64,000 nucleotides of DNA from positions 561,510-625,509 of the forward strand of contig NZ_BBQZ01000002.1 of the NCBI RefSeq assembly GCF_000974805.1, written 5' to 3'. Source of the stretch: Demequina salsinemoris. GTDB lineage: Bacteria; Actinomycetota; Actinomycetes; Actinomycetales; Demequinaceae. Made by a program: the position numbers and the translations under genes. This document shows, one piece after another, positions 16,458-23,713 of the stretch. The notes below the pieces were generated by a model that did not search any database, was not told the origin of the DNA, and saw only the letters and a list, made by a program, of their open reading frames with translations. Each line of letters starts with the position of its first letter. Position 1 is the stretch's first letter.

Positions 16458-16472
16458 AAGAATCCGATTCTT
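16458..16472. promoter_or_regulatory. Operator-like palindrome AAGAATC-C-GATTCTT
   Basis: Perfect inverted repeat with 7-base arms and a one-base centre, in an AT-rich island of an otherwise GC-rich divergent intergenic region. A further GATTCT half-site lies at 16441-16446, pairing with AGAATC at 16459-16464. The geometry fits a dimeric repressor site controlling the DUF2231 and/or P1 peptidase gene. Confidence 0.5.
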
Positions 16473-16542
16473 AGAGCCTCCTCACAGAACTCACGGCCCC
16501 GCCCGCTTCCACGACACGCCCGCATCGGCGCCGCGCACGCCC

Positions 16543-16548
16543 TAGAGT
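16543..16548 (+). promoter_or_regulatory. -10 box TAGAGT upstream of P1 peptidase gene
   Basis: TAGAGT predicts transcription from about 16555, giving a leader of roughly 26 bases that contains the GAGG ribosome-binding site of the peptidase gene. Confidence 0.45.
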
Positions 16549-16580
16549 GAGCGCACATCTCCCACGAGAACGAGGCGGTC

Positions 16581-17621
16581 ATGAACAGCACGCTCACGGC
16601 CCTCCCCGGCGTCCGCGTCGGGCACGCGACCGATGTCGAGGCGCTCACGGGATGCACCGCGGTGCTCTTCGACAAGCCGCTTCCCGCCGGATTCATGGCG
16701 TACGGGGGAGGCGCCGGCGGCTACAACACCGAAGGGCTCAAAGGGGGCAGGACCGACTACGGCCTCAACGCGATGTTCATCGCCGGGGGCAGCAGCACAG
16801 GGCTGATGGCGGGAGCCTCGATCATGGAGTGCATGCGCGAGGACGGCGTCGGCTTCCGCTCCGGCCCCGGTGGCTCAGTCGTGAACCCTTCGGTCTCCGG
16901 TGCCGCGATCTACGACCTCGGCATGAGCATCGCGCCGTTCGATCCTGCGCTCGGGCGCGAGGCGTATCGCGCCGCGACGACCGACCCCGTCACGAGCGGC
17001 AACGTGGGAGCGGGCACGGGCGCGTCGGTCGGGAAGTTCCTGTGGCTTGAGGGCGGTGCCACCATGGGCGCGATGAAGGGCGGAGTCGGATCTGCGCGTG
17101 TGGACCTGGGTGGCGGCATCATCGTCACCGCGATGTCCGTCGTGAACGCCGTCGGCAACATCGTCCTGCCCACGGGCGAGATCCTCGCAGGGAACCGCGC
17201 CGAGGGCGGCGGATTCTCGCGCTACGACCAGGTCACCGACATCGTGACCCGCAGCCTGCAGAACACGACCATCACGATCGTGGGCATCAACGTGGACCTT
17301 GGCGGCCGGGAGCACTACGAGAAGCTCGCACACCTCGCCACGCATGGTCAGGTACGCGCGATCAGCCCGGTCCACACGTCAGCGGACGGCGACTCGCTGT
17401 TCGTGTTCAGCACGTGCGACCTGCGCAGCCCGCTCAACGCGAACGGGCAGTACTTCAAGGAGGGCTCCACCGACATCCACCTGCAGGTGGACCTGCTCGG
17501 CCACGCCGCCGCAAGAGCGGTGCAGGAGAGCGTCTACGACGCGTGCCGGGCCGCCGAGAGCGTCGCGTTCGCGGACGCCTATGAGGGGATCGTCCCGGCC
17601 GTCAGCCAGCAGCCTTCGTGA
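16581..17621 (+). CDS. P1 (S58/DmpA) family self-processing aminopeptidase
   Basis: A 346-residue member of the DmpA/BapA/ThnT Ntn-hydrolase-like family, which cleaves itself into two chains to expose a nucleophile and then removes N-terminal residues or hydrolyses beta-peptides and amides. Seen: LPGVRVGHATD at the N-terminus, GGGAGGYNTEGL, the glycine-rich GNVGAGTGASVGK block, GGVGSARVDLGGG and NAVGNI. The segment SLQNTTITIVGINVDL aligns with the cleavage region of the family, placing the scissile bond at Asn228-Thr229, with Thr229 as nucleophile as in ThnT rather than Ser as in DmpA. That assignment is inference. The 3' end overlaps the opposing DUF1801 gene by 20 bases. Confidence 0.85.
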   Translation: MNSTLTALPGVRVGHATDVEALTGCTAVLFDKPLPAGFMAYGGGAGGYNTEGLKGGRTDYGLNAMFIAGGSSTGLMAGASIMECMREDGVGFRSGPGGSVVNPSVSGAAIYDLGMSIAPFDPALGREAYRAATTDPVTSGNVGAGTGASVGKFLWLEGGATMGAMKGGVGSARVDLGGGIIVTAMSVVNAVGNIVLPTGEILAGNRAEGGGFSRYDQVTDIVTRSLQNTTITIVGINVDLGGREHYEKLAHLATHGQVRAISPVHTSADGDSLFVFSTCDLRSPLNANGQYFKEGSTDIHLQVDLLGHAAARAVQESVYDACRAAESVAFADAYEGIVPAVSQQPS

Positions 17622-18030
17622 CGAGCGCCGCGAGCATCGCCTCGTCGTCGGCCGTCATCTCGGGATGCACGGCGAACGCCGTCGCCCACACAGCACCGTC
17701 GTCCAACGAGGCCGCGGTGTCGAACTCGAACGTCGAGTAGCGCACCTTGAACTTGGACTTCGGCTTGAAGAAGCACACGACCTTGCCGTCGCGCGCCCAC
17801 GCGGGGAACCCGTAGTAGGTCTTCGGGTCGAGCTGCGGGGCGGCCGCCACGACCATGTCCCGCATGCGCTCCGCCAGCGCCCGCTCGTCGTCGGGCAGCT
17901 TCGCGATCGCCTCCACCTGGGCCTCGGCGTCGGCCGCCTTGCCCTGCGCGGCCTTCAGCTCCTTGGCACGCGCCTTCATGGCGCGCTTCTCCTCGGCACT
18001 GAAGGTTCCTGAGGTCGTCGAGTCCGTCAT
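17602..18030 (-). CDS. DUF1801-like protein (YdhG fold) with charged N-terminal helix
   Basis: A 142-residue protein. The N-terminal third is a highly charged helix (SAEEKRAMKARAKELKAAQGKAADAEAQVEAIAKL), probably coiled. The rest follows the DUF1801 pattern (APQLDPKTYYGFPAWARDGKVVCFFKPKSKFKVRYSTFEF), a fold shared with frataxin-like iron chaperones and proteins of unknown role. TACAAT lies six bases before the ATG at 18030 with no Shine-Dalgarno, so a leaderless mRNA is likely and the longer upstream frame is rejected. A second, more distant DUF1801 gene occurs at 28865. Confidence 0.75.
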   Translation of the reverse strand: MTDSTTSGTFSAEEKRAMKARAKELKAAQGKAADAEAQVEAIAKLPDDERALAERMRDMVVAAAPQLDPKTYYGFPAWARDGKVVCFFKPKSKFKVRYSTFEFDTAASLDDGAVWATAFAVHPEMTADDEAMLAALVTKAAG

Positions 18031-18036
18031 GATGCC

Positions 18037-18042
18037 ATTGTA
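18037..18042 (-). promoter_or_regulatory. -10 box TACAAT for leaderless DUF1801 gene
   Basis: TACAAT on the minus strand, spacer GGCATC, ATG at 18030. This is close to the ideal -10 sequence. Confidence 0.65.
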
Positions 18043-18075
18043 GGAATGGACCCCTGATCCCGCGCACGGCGCGAG

Positions 18076-18081
18076 TAGTGT
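18076..18081 (+). promoter_or_regulatory. -10 box TAGTGT before metallopeptidase gene
   Basis: TAGTGT, seven-base spacer GACGAAC, GTG at 18089. Confidence 0.45.
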
Positions 18082-18088
18082 GACGAAC

Positions 18089-19162
18089 GTGAGAACGGCG
18101 CTGCACTGCCCCGCCTGTGAGGGCCTGCTGTGGATCGAGAGCCTGGAATGCCCATGGTGCGGGCAGGCGGTGATGCTGGACCTCGCGAGCGATCGCGCGC
18201 ATCGGCTGGACGTAAGTCCCCTGACGCCCTGCAGCAATCGTGCGTGGGACTGCAACTGGACCGCCTCGGAGGGAGCTCCGGGTGGCGAGTGCTACTTCTG
18301 CCGCATGACGCGGCGTCGTCCCGATGCCGACGACACGGCCGCCATGCGCGAGCTCGCCGTCACCGAGGTATCGAAACGACGCCTCCTGATAGGCCTCGCC
18401 GATCTCGGCCTTCCCGTCACGCCGTATTGGCATGCTGACGGAGGCCTAGCGTTTGACCTGCTGTCCTCGAGCGAGGGCTCACCCGTGGTCATCGGGCACG
18501 CGAACGGCGTCATCACGATCGACCTCGCCGAGAGTCTCGCCGTCTACCGCGAGCGTCTCAAGATCGAGCTCGGCGAGTCCTATAGGACGATGCTCGGCCA
18601 CTTCCGTCACGAGGTCGGCCACTACTACCAGGCGCGGCTCTTGGAACGGCCCGGCGGTCCCATGCTCGACGAATGCCGGGCGCTGTTCGGAGACGAACGG
18701 GCCTCCTACTCCGACGCGATCGAGCGGCACTACCGTGACGGTGCTCCCACCGACTGGCATGACGGGTTCATCTCCTCGTACGCGACCATGCACCCGTGGG
18801 AGGACTTCGCGGAGACCTTCGCGCACTATCAGCACATCCTCCTCACGCTCAACATGACGGCGAACGGAGGGCTGCAGATGCTACGGGAGGCGCAGCCGGC
18901 GCTTCCCACCGACGTGAAGCCCCGTACCGACTACTCGCGCGCTGACATGTCCGAGGCGTTGGGCGACTGGCGCTGGGTCTCCCATCTGCTCAACCGGGCC
19001 AGCCACGCGATGGGCAAAGGCGATCTCTACCCCTTCCACATCCCCGCGCCCGTGGTCGACAAGCTCGACTTCGTGCACCGCGTCGTGGTGGCCGCCCGCG
19101 TCGAGGAGCCGTTCCTGGGGTTGGCTCCCAGGCCGACGGCGCCCTCGGCCTCCTTCAGCTAG
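18089..19162 (+). CDS. Putative zinc-binding metallopeptidase (Peptidase_Mx type)
   Basis: A 357-residue protein. The N-terminus is a zinc-ribbon-like segment (CPACEGLLW, CPWCGQ, then CSNRAWDCNW and CYFCRM). The catalytic part has GHFRHEVGHYY near residue 175 (HExxH zinc motif) and the later WEDFAETFAHYQHI, where the glutamate supplies the third ligand. This pairing is typical of the PF15887 family of putative zinc-binding peptidases, with no known substrate. There is no signal peptide, so it is cytoplasmic. TAGTGT at 18076-18081 and a seven-base spacer point to GTG 18089 as a leaderless start; GTG 18080 overlaps the -10 box and is less likely. Confidence 0.82.
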   Translation: MRTALHCPACEGLLWIESLECPWCGQAVMLDLASDRAHRLDVSPLTPCSNRAWDCNWTASEGAPGGECYFCRMTRRRPDADDTAAMRELAVTEVSKRRLLIGLADLGLPVTPYWHADGGLAFDLLSSSEGSPVVIGHANGVITIDLAESLAVYRERLKIELGESYRTMLGHFRHEVGHYYQARLLERPGGPMLDECRALFGDERASYSDAIERHYRDGAPTDWHDGFISSYATMHPWEDFAETFAHYQHILLTLNMTANGGLQMLREAQPALPTDVKPRTDYSRADMSEALGDWRWVSHLLNRASHAMGKGDLYPFHIPAPVVDKLDFVHRVVVAARVEEPFLGLAPRPTAPSASFS

Positions 19163-19226
19163 GGCCTCGCCCTGCGTGAGGTTCACGCGGCCCACCGATG
19201 CGCCGGCACCACGCCGTCGGCGGCGG

Positions 19227-19469
19227 CTACTGAGAACTGCGCGGGCGGCGCTGAGGACGAGGAGGCACTTCCTTCGCAGCGACGATCGTGGTCACAGGGA
19301 TTCGCTCGACTCCACGCACGCCGTCGACCACCACCGTCTCGTCGTCAACGCTCAGCAGCTCGCCGAGAGCGTCCGTCGCCTGCCCTGTGGGGATCAGGTA
19401 CCGCACCACCACTCGCGCGCCCGGTGCGGGCAGACGGATGAGGCCCAGTGGATCGCTCTGCTCCGGCAT
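19227..19469 (-). CDS. Stand-alone SH3-like domain protein (N-terminal domain of Rv0428c-like acetyltransferases)
   Basis: An 80-residue protein: PAPGARVVVRYLIPTGQATDALGELLSVDDETVVVDGVRGVERIPVTTIVAAKEVPPRP. The RVVVRY...G.L, VVVDGVRG and VAAKEVPPRP blocks match the SH3-like N-terminal domain that precedes the GNAT domain in mycobacterial Rv0428c-type acetyltransferases. Here it is followed only by a short basic tail (QRRPRSSQ). Either it is an independent small protein or the GNAT partner is encoded elsewhere. GGGAGG precedes the ATG by eight bases, which supports it as a real gene. It lies opposite to the flanking genes. Confidence 0.6.
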   Translation of the reverse strand: MPEQSDPLGLIRLPAPGARVVVRYLIPTGQATDALGELLSVDDETVVVDGVRGVERIPVTTIVAAKEVPPRPQRRPRSSQ

Positions 19470-19530
19470 GACCTCATCCTCCCATCACTGCACGGACGTA
19501 CCGTCGAGGACTCCCCTGCCCACCCGAGGC

Positions 19531-19536
19531 TAGGCT
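19531..19536 (+). promoter_or_regulatory. -10 box TAGGCT for leaderless methyltransferase gene
   Basis: TAGGCT, spacer TTCCTC, ATG at 19543. Confidence 0.6.
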
Positions 19537-19542
19537 TTCCTC

Positions 19543-20655
19543 ATGATCTTCGACTCGCTGCGGCGCTGGCCCGATGTCGAGGCGCCCGGACTGGTCGCCG
19601 TGGACGCGGCAGATCGATTGATCCTGGACGAGTCGGCAGGCCTGCGCGCCTCTGCCCAGCCAGGAGACATCGTGGTGATCAACGATGCCTACGGCGCGCT
19701 CACCCTCGGGGCCGCAGATGACGGTGCGAGTGCGATACGAACCCACCTCGATGCGATCACCGGGGAGCGCGCGCTCGAGGCGAACGCGTCTCGCTTGGGG
19801 TTGACCGACCACTTTCGCCCCCTTCCTCTCGACGCTGAACTGGTGGGCGGGGCCCGCATCGTCCTGCTCCGGTTGCCGCGCTCCCTCGACGCGCTGCGCG
19901 ACATCGCCGGCCTGATCGCCGCGCACGCCGACCCCGGCGTGGTAGTCGTCGCAGGCGGAAGGCTCAAGCACATGTCGGTGTCGATGAACGCGGTGCTGAG
20001 CGAGAGCTTCGGACAGTTGGACATCAGCCACGCCCGTCAGAAGTCGCGTGTCCTCATCGCCCGCGCGCCTCGGGATGGCCGCGATCCCGCCCCGGCCGCC
20101 GCGCAGGTCGCGGGTCTCGAGGTGCGTGCGTACGGCGGAGCCTTCGCGGGCGCGCGACTCGACATTGGCACCCGCCTCCTGCTTGAGAACCTCCCCGACG
20201 CTCCGTCCGGCGGAACACCAGACGATCCATTCATCGATCTGGCCTGCGGCACGGGGATCGTCGGCGCGTGGATGGCCACGCACTATCCCGGCTCGCATAT
20301 CCACTCATGCGATCAGTCGGCCATCGCCGTCGCGTCCGCGCAAGCGACGATGCTCGCCAACGGCATCGCGGACCGCGTCACCGTGGTGCGCGACGACATG
20401 CTGGGCACCAGGACTTCCGCGAGTGCCTCCTTCATCGCACTGAACCCGCCGTTCCACTCGGCTGCGGCAGTGACCGACCTCATCGCGCCCCGGATGTTCG
20501 CGGATGTGGCGCGGGTCCTGCGCCCAGGCGGTCAACTGTGGTGCGTGTGGAACTCCGGGCTCAGGTATCGGCCGCTGCTCGAACGCACGATCGGCCCCAC
20601 CCGGCAGATCGCTCGCAATGCCAAGTTCACCGTCACCCAGTCGAGGCGTCGCTGA
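19543..20655 (+). CDS. Class I SAM-dependent methyltransferase (RsmC/RlmG-like)
   Basis: A 370-residue two-domain protein. The C-terminal domain has the SAM-binding motif FIDLACGTGIVGAWMA near residue 230, SCDQSAIAVASAQATMLANG and the catalytic NPPFH motif near residue 303, which marks N2-guanine methyltransferases of rRNA (RsmC for 16S G1207, RlmG for 23S G1835). The N-terminal half is the degenerate methyltransferase-like domain usual in these proteins. Which rRNA position is modified cannot be told. TAGGCT lies exactly six bases before ATG 19543 and there is no Shine-Dalgarno. Confidence 0.85.
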   Translation: MIFDSLRRWPDVEAPGLVAVDAADRLILDESAGLRASAQPGDIVVINDAYGALTLGAADDGASAIRTHLDAITGERALEANASRLGLTDHFRPLPLDAELVGGARIVLLRLPRSLDALRDIAGLIAAHADPGVVVVAGGRLKHMSVSMNAVLSESFGQLDISHARQKSRVLIARAPRDGRDPAPAAAQVAGLEVRAYGGAFAGARLDIGTRLLLENLPDAPSGGTPDDPFIDLACGTGIVGAWMATHYPGSHIHSCDQSAIAVASAQATMLANGIADRVTVVRDDMLGTRTSASASFIALNPPFHSAAAVTDLIAPRMFADVARVLRPGGQLWCVWNSGLRYRPLLERTIGPTRQIARNAKFTVTQSRRR

Positions 20656-20780
20656 GGACTATCCGACCGATGCCGGCCGCCAACGCCAGGCCGCATGCTT
20701 CACTCCGCCGCGCAACTGCCCTTGATGACGGCCACGAGCCGCCGCCCACCTCACGGGACTTGACCGGGCAGTGCGTGTTC

Positions 20781-21989
20781 CTACTCGTGTTCGGGCAGCC
20801 GCGGCGCCGACCAACCAGGATCACGACCGATGAGCGCCGCGCGCGTGACGGCGGCGGAGCCGAACCGATCGCGGACCGCGTCAAGGGCGGTGTCGAGCGC
20901 CGTATCGATGCGCGCCCCATCGTTCCAGTCGATCGGAAGCTCCGGCTGAACCGTGCCGGCGCTGGTCAGCTGCGCGAGCGAGACGCCGATGAGGGTGACG
21001 CCGCGGTCGGCGATGTCGGCACCCGCCGCCGCGAGCAAACTCTGGGCTGCGCCGAGCACCACCTCGGTGCGGTCGGTCGGCGCGGCGAGCGTCCGCGATC
21101 TGGTCGCCTTCTCGAAATCGCCGTAGCGAAGCCTCAGGACCACAGTGGTGCACGCGGATCCGCGATCGCGCAGGCGCTTCGCGAGGCCGTCGACGATCTG
21201 AGTGAGGATCAGCCCGAGCTCACCACTCGTATGCGGCCGATTGCCAAGTGCCCGCTGCGAGCCGATGGATCCGTGGCGCTTGGTCGTGTCGACTGGCCGC
21301 GGGTCACGGAGCCGGGCCAGCGCATGCAGATGCGCACCGGTCGCCCTGCCGAGCCATCGCTCGGCGGTCGCGGCGTCGAGCTCCGCCAACTGCCCGACGG
21401 TGTAGACGCCGTTGCTGTGCAACTTCTCCGCGGTCACCGCGCCGACGCCCCAGAGCCGCTCGACTGGGAGTGGATGAAGGAATGCCTCCTCGCGGTCGGG
21501 CCCCACCACGAGGAGGCCGTCAGGCTTGCTGACCGCGCTCGCAACCTTCGCGAGGAACTTGGTTCTCGCGACGCCCACCGAGATCGGAAGCCCCACGTCG
21601 GCCCGCACGCGCTCCCTTAGGCGCACGGCGATCTGCTCAGGAGTCCCGGCAAGGCGGCGCAGTCCCCCGACCTCGAGGAACGCCTCGTCGATCGAGACTC
21701 CCTCCACGTACGGCGTGGTGTCGTGGAAGATCGCGAACACTGCACGGCTCGCGTCGGAATAGGCCTCCATGCGGGGCGGGACGAGGATGGCCCCGGGACA
21801 GAGCGCGCGCGCCCGCTGCACCCCCATCGCGGTGCGAACGCCCCGAGCCTTCGCTTCGTAGCTCGCGGCCACCACAACGCCGCCGCCCACGATCACAGGC
21901 CTTCCCCGAAGTGCGGAATCGTCCCGCTGCTCGACCGAGGCGTAGAACGCGTCGAGGTCGGCGTGGATCACGGTCGCTTCGCCCCGCAT
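20781..21989 (-). CDS. dinB: DNA polymerase IV (Y-family)
   Basis: A 402-residue translesion polymerase. Palm residues are seen in HADLDAFYASVE (metal-binding Asp) and SIDEAFLEV (catalytic Asp-Glu). SYEAKARGVRTAM is the fingers motif. The helix-hairpin-helix segment LWGVGAVTAEKLHSNGVYTVGQLAEL and the little-finger domain follow. The C-terminus lacks an obvious QLxLF-type beta-clamp motif; QPELPIDW near residue 370 is the only similar string. The start at 21989 has AGGAGG at six bases; the much longer open frame upstream reads through the tRNA and is not coding. I see no clear SOS (LexA) box in the upstream region. Confidence 0.92.
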   Translation of the reverse strand: MRGEATVIHADLDAFYASVEQRDDSALRGRPVIVGGGVVVAASYEAKARGVRTAMGVQRARALCPGAILVPPRMEAYSDASRAVFAIFHDTTPYVEGVSIDEAFLEVGGLRRLAGTPEQIAVRLRERVRADVGLPISVGVARTKFLAKVASAVSKPDGLLVVGPDREEAFLHPLPVERLWGVGAVTAEKLHSNGVYTVGQLAELDAATAERWLGRATGAHLHALARLRDPRPVDTTKRHGSIGSQRALGNRPHTSGELGLILTQIVDGLAKRLRDRGSACTTVVLRLRYGDFEKATRSRTLAAPTDRTEVVLGAAQSLLAAAGADIADRGVTLIGVSLAQLTSAGTVQPELPIDWNDGARIDTALDTALDAVRDRFGSAAVTRAALIGRDPGWSAPRLPEHE

Positions 21990-22249
21990 GTCACACCTCC
22001 TGCCGCCCCACGTTCCTCCAGGAATGGTCCCACCGGCGCCCGACATCGCACGGGTCGGGCGCGCTGACTGGCTACATCTGACCCGGCCTGCACCTCGGGC
22101 GGGTCCGGCAAGTTGAATCGCCCAGGTGCTGCGAGCCTCCCCCCGCTCTGCCGCCAGTCGCGCTACAGCGACGTAGCATCCCGCCTGCCGCACACGACAG
22201 GTTCGCGGGGACGGCGCGCGCACCTGTCCTTCTGAAGGGTGTTCGCGCG

Positions 22250-22268
22250 GATGAGCCTCAGGCTCATC
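22250..22268. repeat. Perfect hairpin GATGAGCC-TCA-GGCTCATC
   Basis: Inverted repeat with 8-bp arms and a three-base loop, about 260 bases upstream of dinB and beyond the tRNA terminator. No T-tract on either side. Role unknown. Confidence 0.5.
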
Positions 22269-22331
22269 ACTGACATAGCGCCCGGGCGCGGGCCAAGCGG
22301 GCCGCCTGACAAGCCCAACAGACAAGCAGAA

Positions 22332-22361
22332 AGGCCGGCCTCGAATTCTCGAAACCGGCCT
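22332..22361 (-). terminator. Intrinsic terminator of tRNA-Pro
   Basis: AGGCCGG ... CCGGCCT, 7-bp stem with a 16-base loop that is itself partly self-complementary (TCGA / TCGA). On the minus strand the stem is followed by TTTCTGCTTG. It lies 23 bases after the tRNA 3' end. Confidence 0.65.
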
Positions 22362-22383
22362 ACTACCAGGGATTTCTCCCGAG

Positions 22384-22457
22384 TCGGGCTGACAGGATTT
22401 GAACCTGCGACCCCCTGACCCCCAGTCAGGTGCGCTACCAAGCTGCGCCACAGCCCG
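22384..22457 (-). tRNA. tRNA-Pro (anticodon GGG)
   Basis: 74 bases on the minus strand fold as a full cloverleaf: acceptor stem CGGGCTG / CAGCCCG, D-arm GCGC-AGCTTGGTA-GCGC, anticodon stem CCTGA / TCAGG with loop CTGGGGG (anticodon GGG), and T-arm CAGG-TTCAAAT-CCTG with adjoining pairs. The discriminator base is A and the CCA end is not encoded (CTC follows). It decodes CCC and CCU proline codons. Confidence 0.95.
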
Positions 22458-22470
22458 TGACAGCCTGATA

Positions 22471-22476
22471 ATCGTA
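22471..22476 (-). promoter_or_regulatory. -10 box TACGAT of tRNA-Pro
   Basis: TACGAT ends 13 bases before the mature tRNA 5' end, so transcription would start about seven bases ahead of it. No convincing -35. Confidence 0.5.
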
Positions 22477-22519
22477 CCGGATTCCTGAGGGCCGGAAGTA
22501 CACGCCACGGACATCGCGC

Positions 22520-23701
22520 TCAGGATTCCGAATCCGCGATGACGACGCGGTCCCTCCCCTGCTCCTTGGCCTGGTAGAGCGCGGCATCGGCACGGGCGAT
22601 GAGCGCTGGCAGAGGGATGCTCGGGTCCGCGACGGCAACGCCGAAGCTCACCGTCGGTGCCGCGATGGCGCTGTCGTCGTAGCTCCGAGCGAACGCCGCG
22701 ACCAGCCTCTCGCACACCTGCCGCGCCTCCGCGAGGTCCGTCTCGGCGAGCAGCAGCTCGAACTCTTCCCCGCCGATGCGCCCGGCCAGGTCGTCGTCGC
22801 GCAGCAGGCCTCGGCACGCTTCGCCGAAGGCGCGCAGCGCACGGTCGCCCTCCGCATGGCCATAGGTGTCGTTCAGCTGCTTGAAATGATCGAAGTCCGC
22901 GGCCACGAGCACGAGCCGGCGGCCGCCGCCGCTGGCGTGGAGAAGCGCCTCCTCGGCGAGGTCCATGAAGGCGCCGCGCGCGAGCAGACCCGTCAGGTCG
23001 TCTCGCATCGCGCGGTCGCGCCACCGCAGCGACGAGTCGAGATGACTCAGCTCGGTGACCGAATAGGTCACCACGACGAAGAAGAGCATCACCGTGACGA
23101 TCGTCGCCTCGGGCCCGGTCCAGTGCGTGTACAGCACGTGCTCCGGCCCGAGCGTCACGTAGACCACGGCGCGCACCGCGTAGAACACAACGATGATGCT
23201 CGTCGACGCGACCATCGCCTCGATCGCGACGCGAGCCGCGTGCAAGGTGCCGGGCCCCCTGCGCAGGCTCCGATGGCGCAGTAGTCCCCGTAAAGACCAC
23301 GCCGCGAGCCCCAGATAACCGCCCGTGCCGAGGATGACCGCAAGCGTGCCCGGCATGCCCGCCACGTCACCGTGGGCCTCGACGAGCGCGATCGCGGCGA
23401 CGATGAGCGGTGCGGGCACCAGCCACCACGCCGCCACGCGACGCCCGCTGAGCGACCGCGCCGCTCCCCAGACGCACGCGGCAGCGCCTACCGTGAGCGC
23501 GTCGCCCACGGCGATGGCGAGATCTCCCCACGAGTCGATCGCCAGGTGGGTGATCGAGCCGATGCCGGCCGATGCCGCGGAGGCGCTCCACCAGCCCGCG
23601 TAGGGCGCGCGGGTGGGCAGGTACGTGCCGAAGAACGCCAGCGCGAAGACGCACGCGGTGATGACCGGTTGGATCGCGCGGAGCGTCTCGACGTCCAGCA
23701 T
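22520..23701 (-). CDS. Membrane-bound diguanylate cyclase (GGDEF), with inhibitory site
   Basis: A 393-residue protein. Residues 1-220 contain about seven hydrophobic helices (for example ITACVFALAFFGTYL, LAIAVGDALTVGAAACVWGAA, SIIVVFYAVRAVVYVTL, VTVMLFFVVVTYSV) forming a sensor that I cannot assign to a MASE type. The GGDEF domain starts at DDLTGLLARGAFMDL and has DFDHFKQLNDTYGHAEGD and GGEEF as active-site loop, so it should make c-di-GMP from two GTP. RDDD five residues before GGEEF is an intact RxxD inhibitory site. It is a paralog of the gene immediately upstream. Its ATG is six bases after TAGGCT, whose TAG is the stop codon of that gene. Confidence 0.88.
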   Translation of the reverse strand: MLDVETLRAIQPVITACVFALAFFGTYLPTRAPYAGWWSASAASAGIGSITHLAIDSWGDLAIAVGDALTVGAAACVWGAARSLSGRRVAAWWLVPAPLIVAAIALVEAHGDVAGMPGTLAVILGTGGYLGLAAWSLRGLLRHRSLRRGPGTLHAARVAIEAMVASTSIIVVFYAVRAVVYVTLGPEHVLYTHWTGPEATIVTVMLFFVVVTYSVTELSHLDSSLRWRDRAMRDDLTGLLARGAFMDLAEEALLHASGGGRRLVLVAADFDHFKQLNDTYGHAEGDRALRAFGEACRGLLRDDDLAGRIGGEEFELLLAETDLAEARQVCERLVAAFARSYDDSAIAAPTVSFGVAVADPSIPLPALIARADAALYQAKEQGRDRVVIADSES

Positions 23702-23707
23702 GTGTTC

Positions 23708-23713
23708 AGCCTA
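23708..23713 (-). promoter_or_regulatory. -10 box TAGGCT nested in the stop codon of the upstream GGDEF gene
   Basis: TAGGCT on the minus strand; its first three bases are the TAG stop (23711-23713) of the upstream gene. Spacer GAACAC, then ATG at 23701. Confidence 0.6.

Larger units (their letters stand above)
21990..22383. other. 394-base gene-free region between dinB and tRNA-Pro
   Basis: Apart from the dinB ribosome-binding site, an 8-3-8 hairpin (22250-22268) and the tRNA terminator (22332-22361), nothing codes here. The open frames crossing it carry residues translated from the tRNA and are spurious. No transposase remnant or obvious duplicated tRNA end (att site) is visible. Confidence 0.6.

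Noticed and set aside
20655..20781. ACTGCCC ... GGGCAGT inverted pair between the methyltransferase and dinB genes
   Set aside because: The arms are short and about 40 bases apart; a stable terminator is unlikely, so I did not annotate it.
22163..22441. Minus-strand open frame of 92 codons beginning MVAHLTGGQGVAGSNP
   Set aside because: It overlaps the tRNA-Pro gene; this N-terminus is the well-known translation of a tRNA and not a protein.
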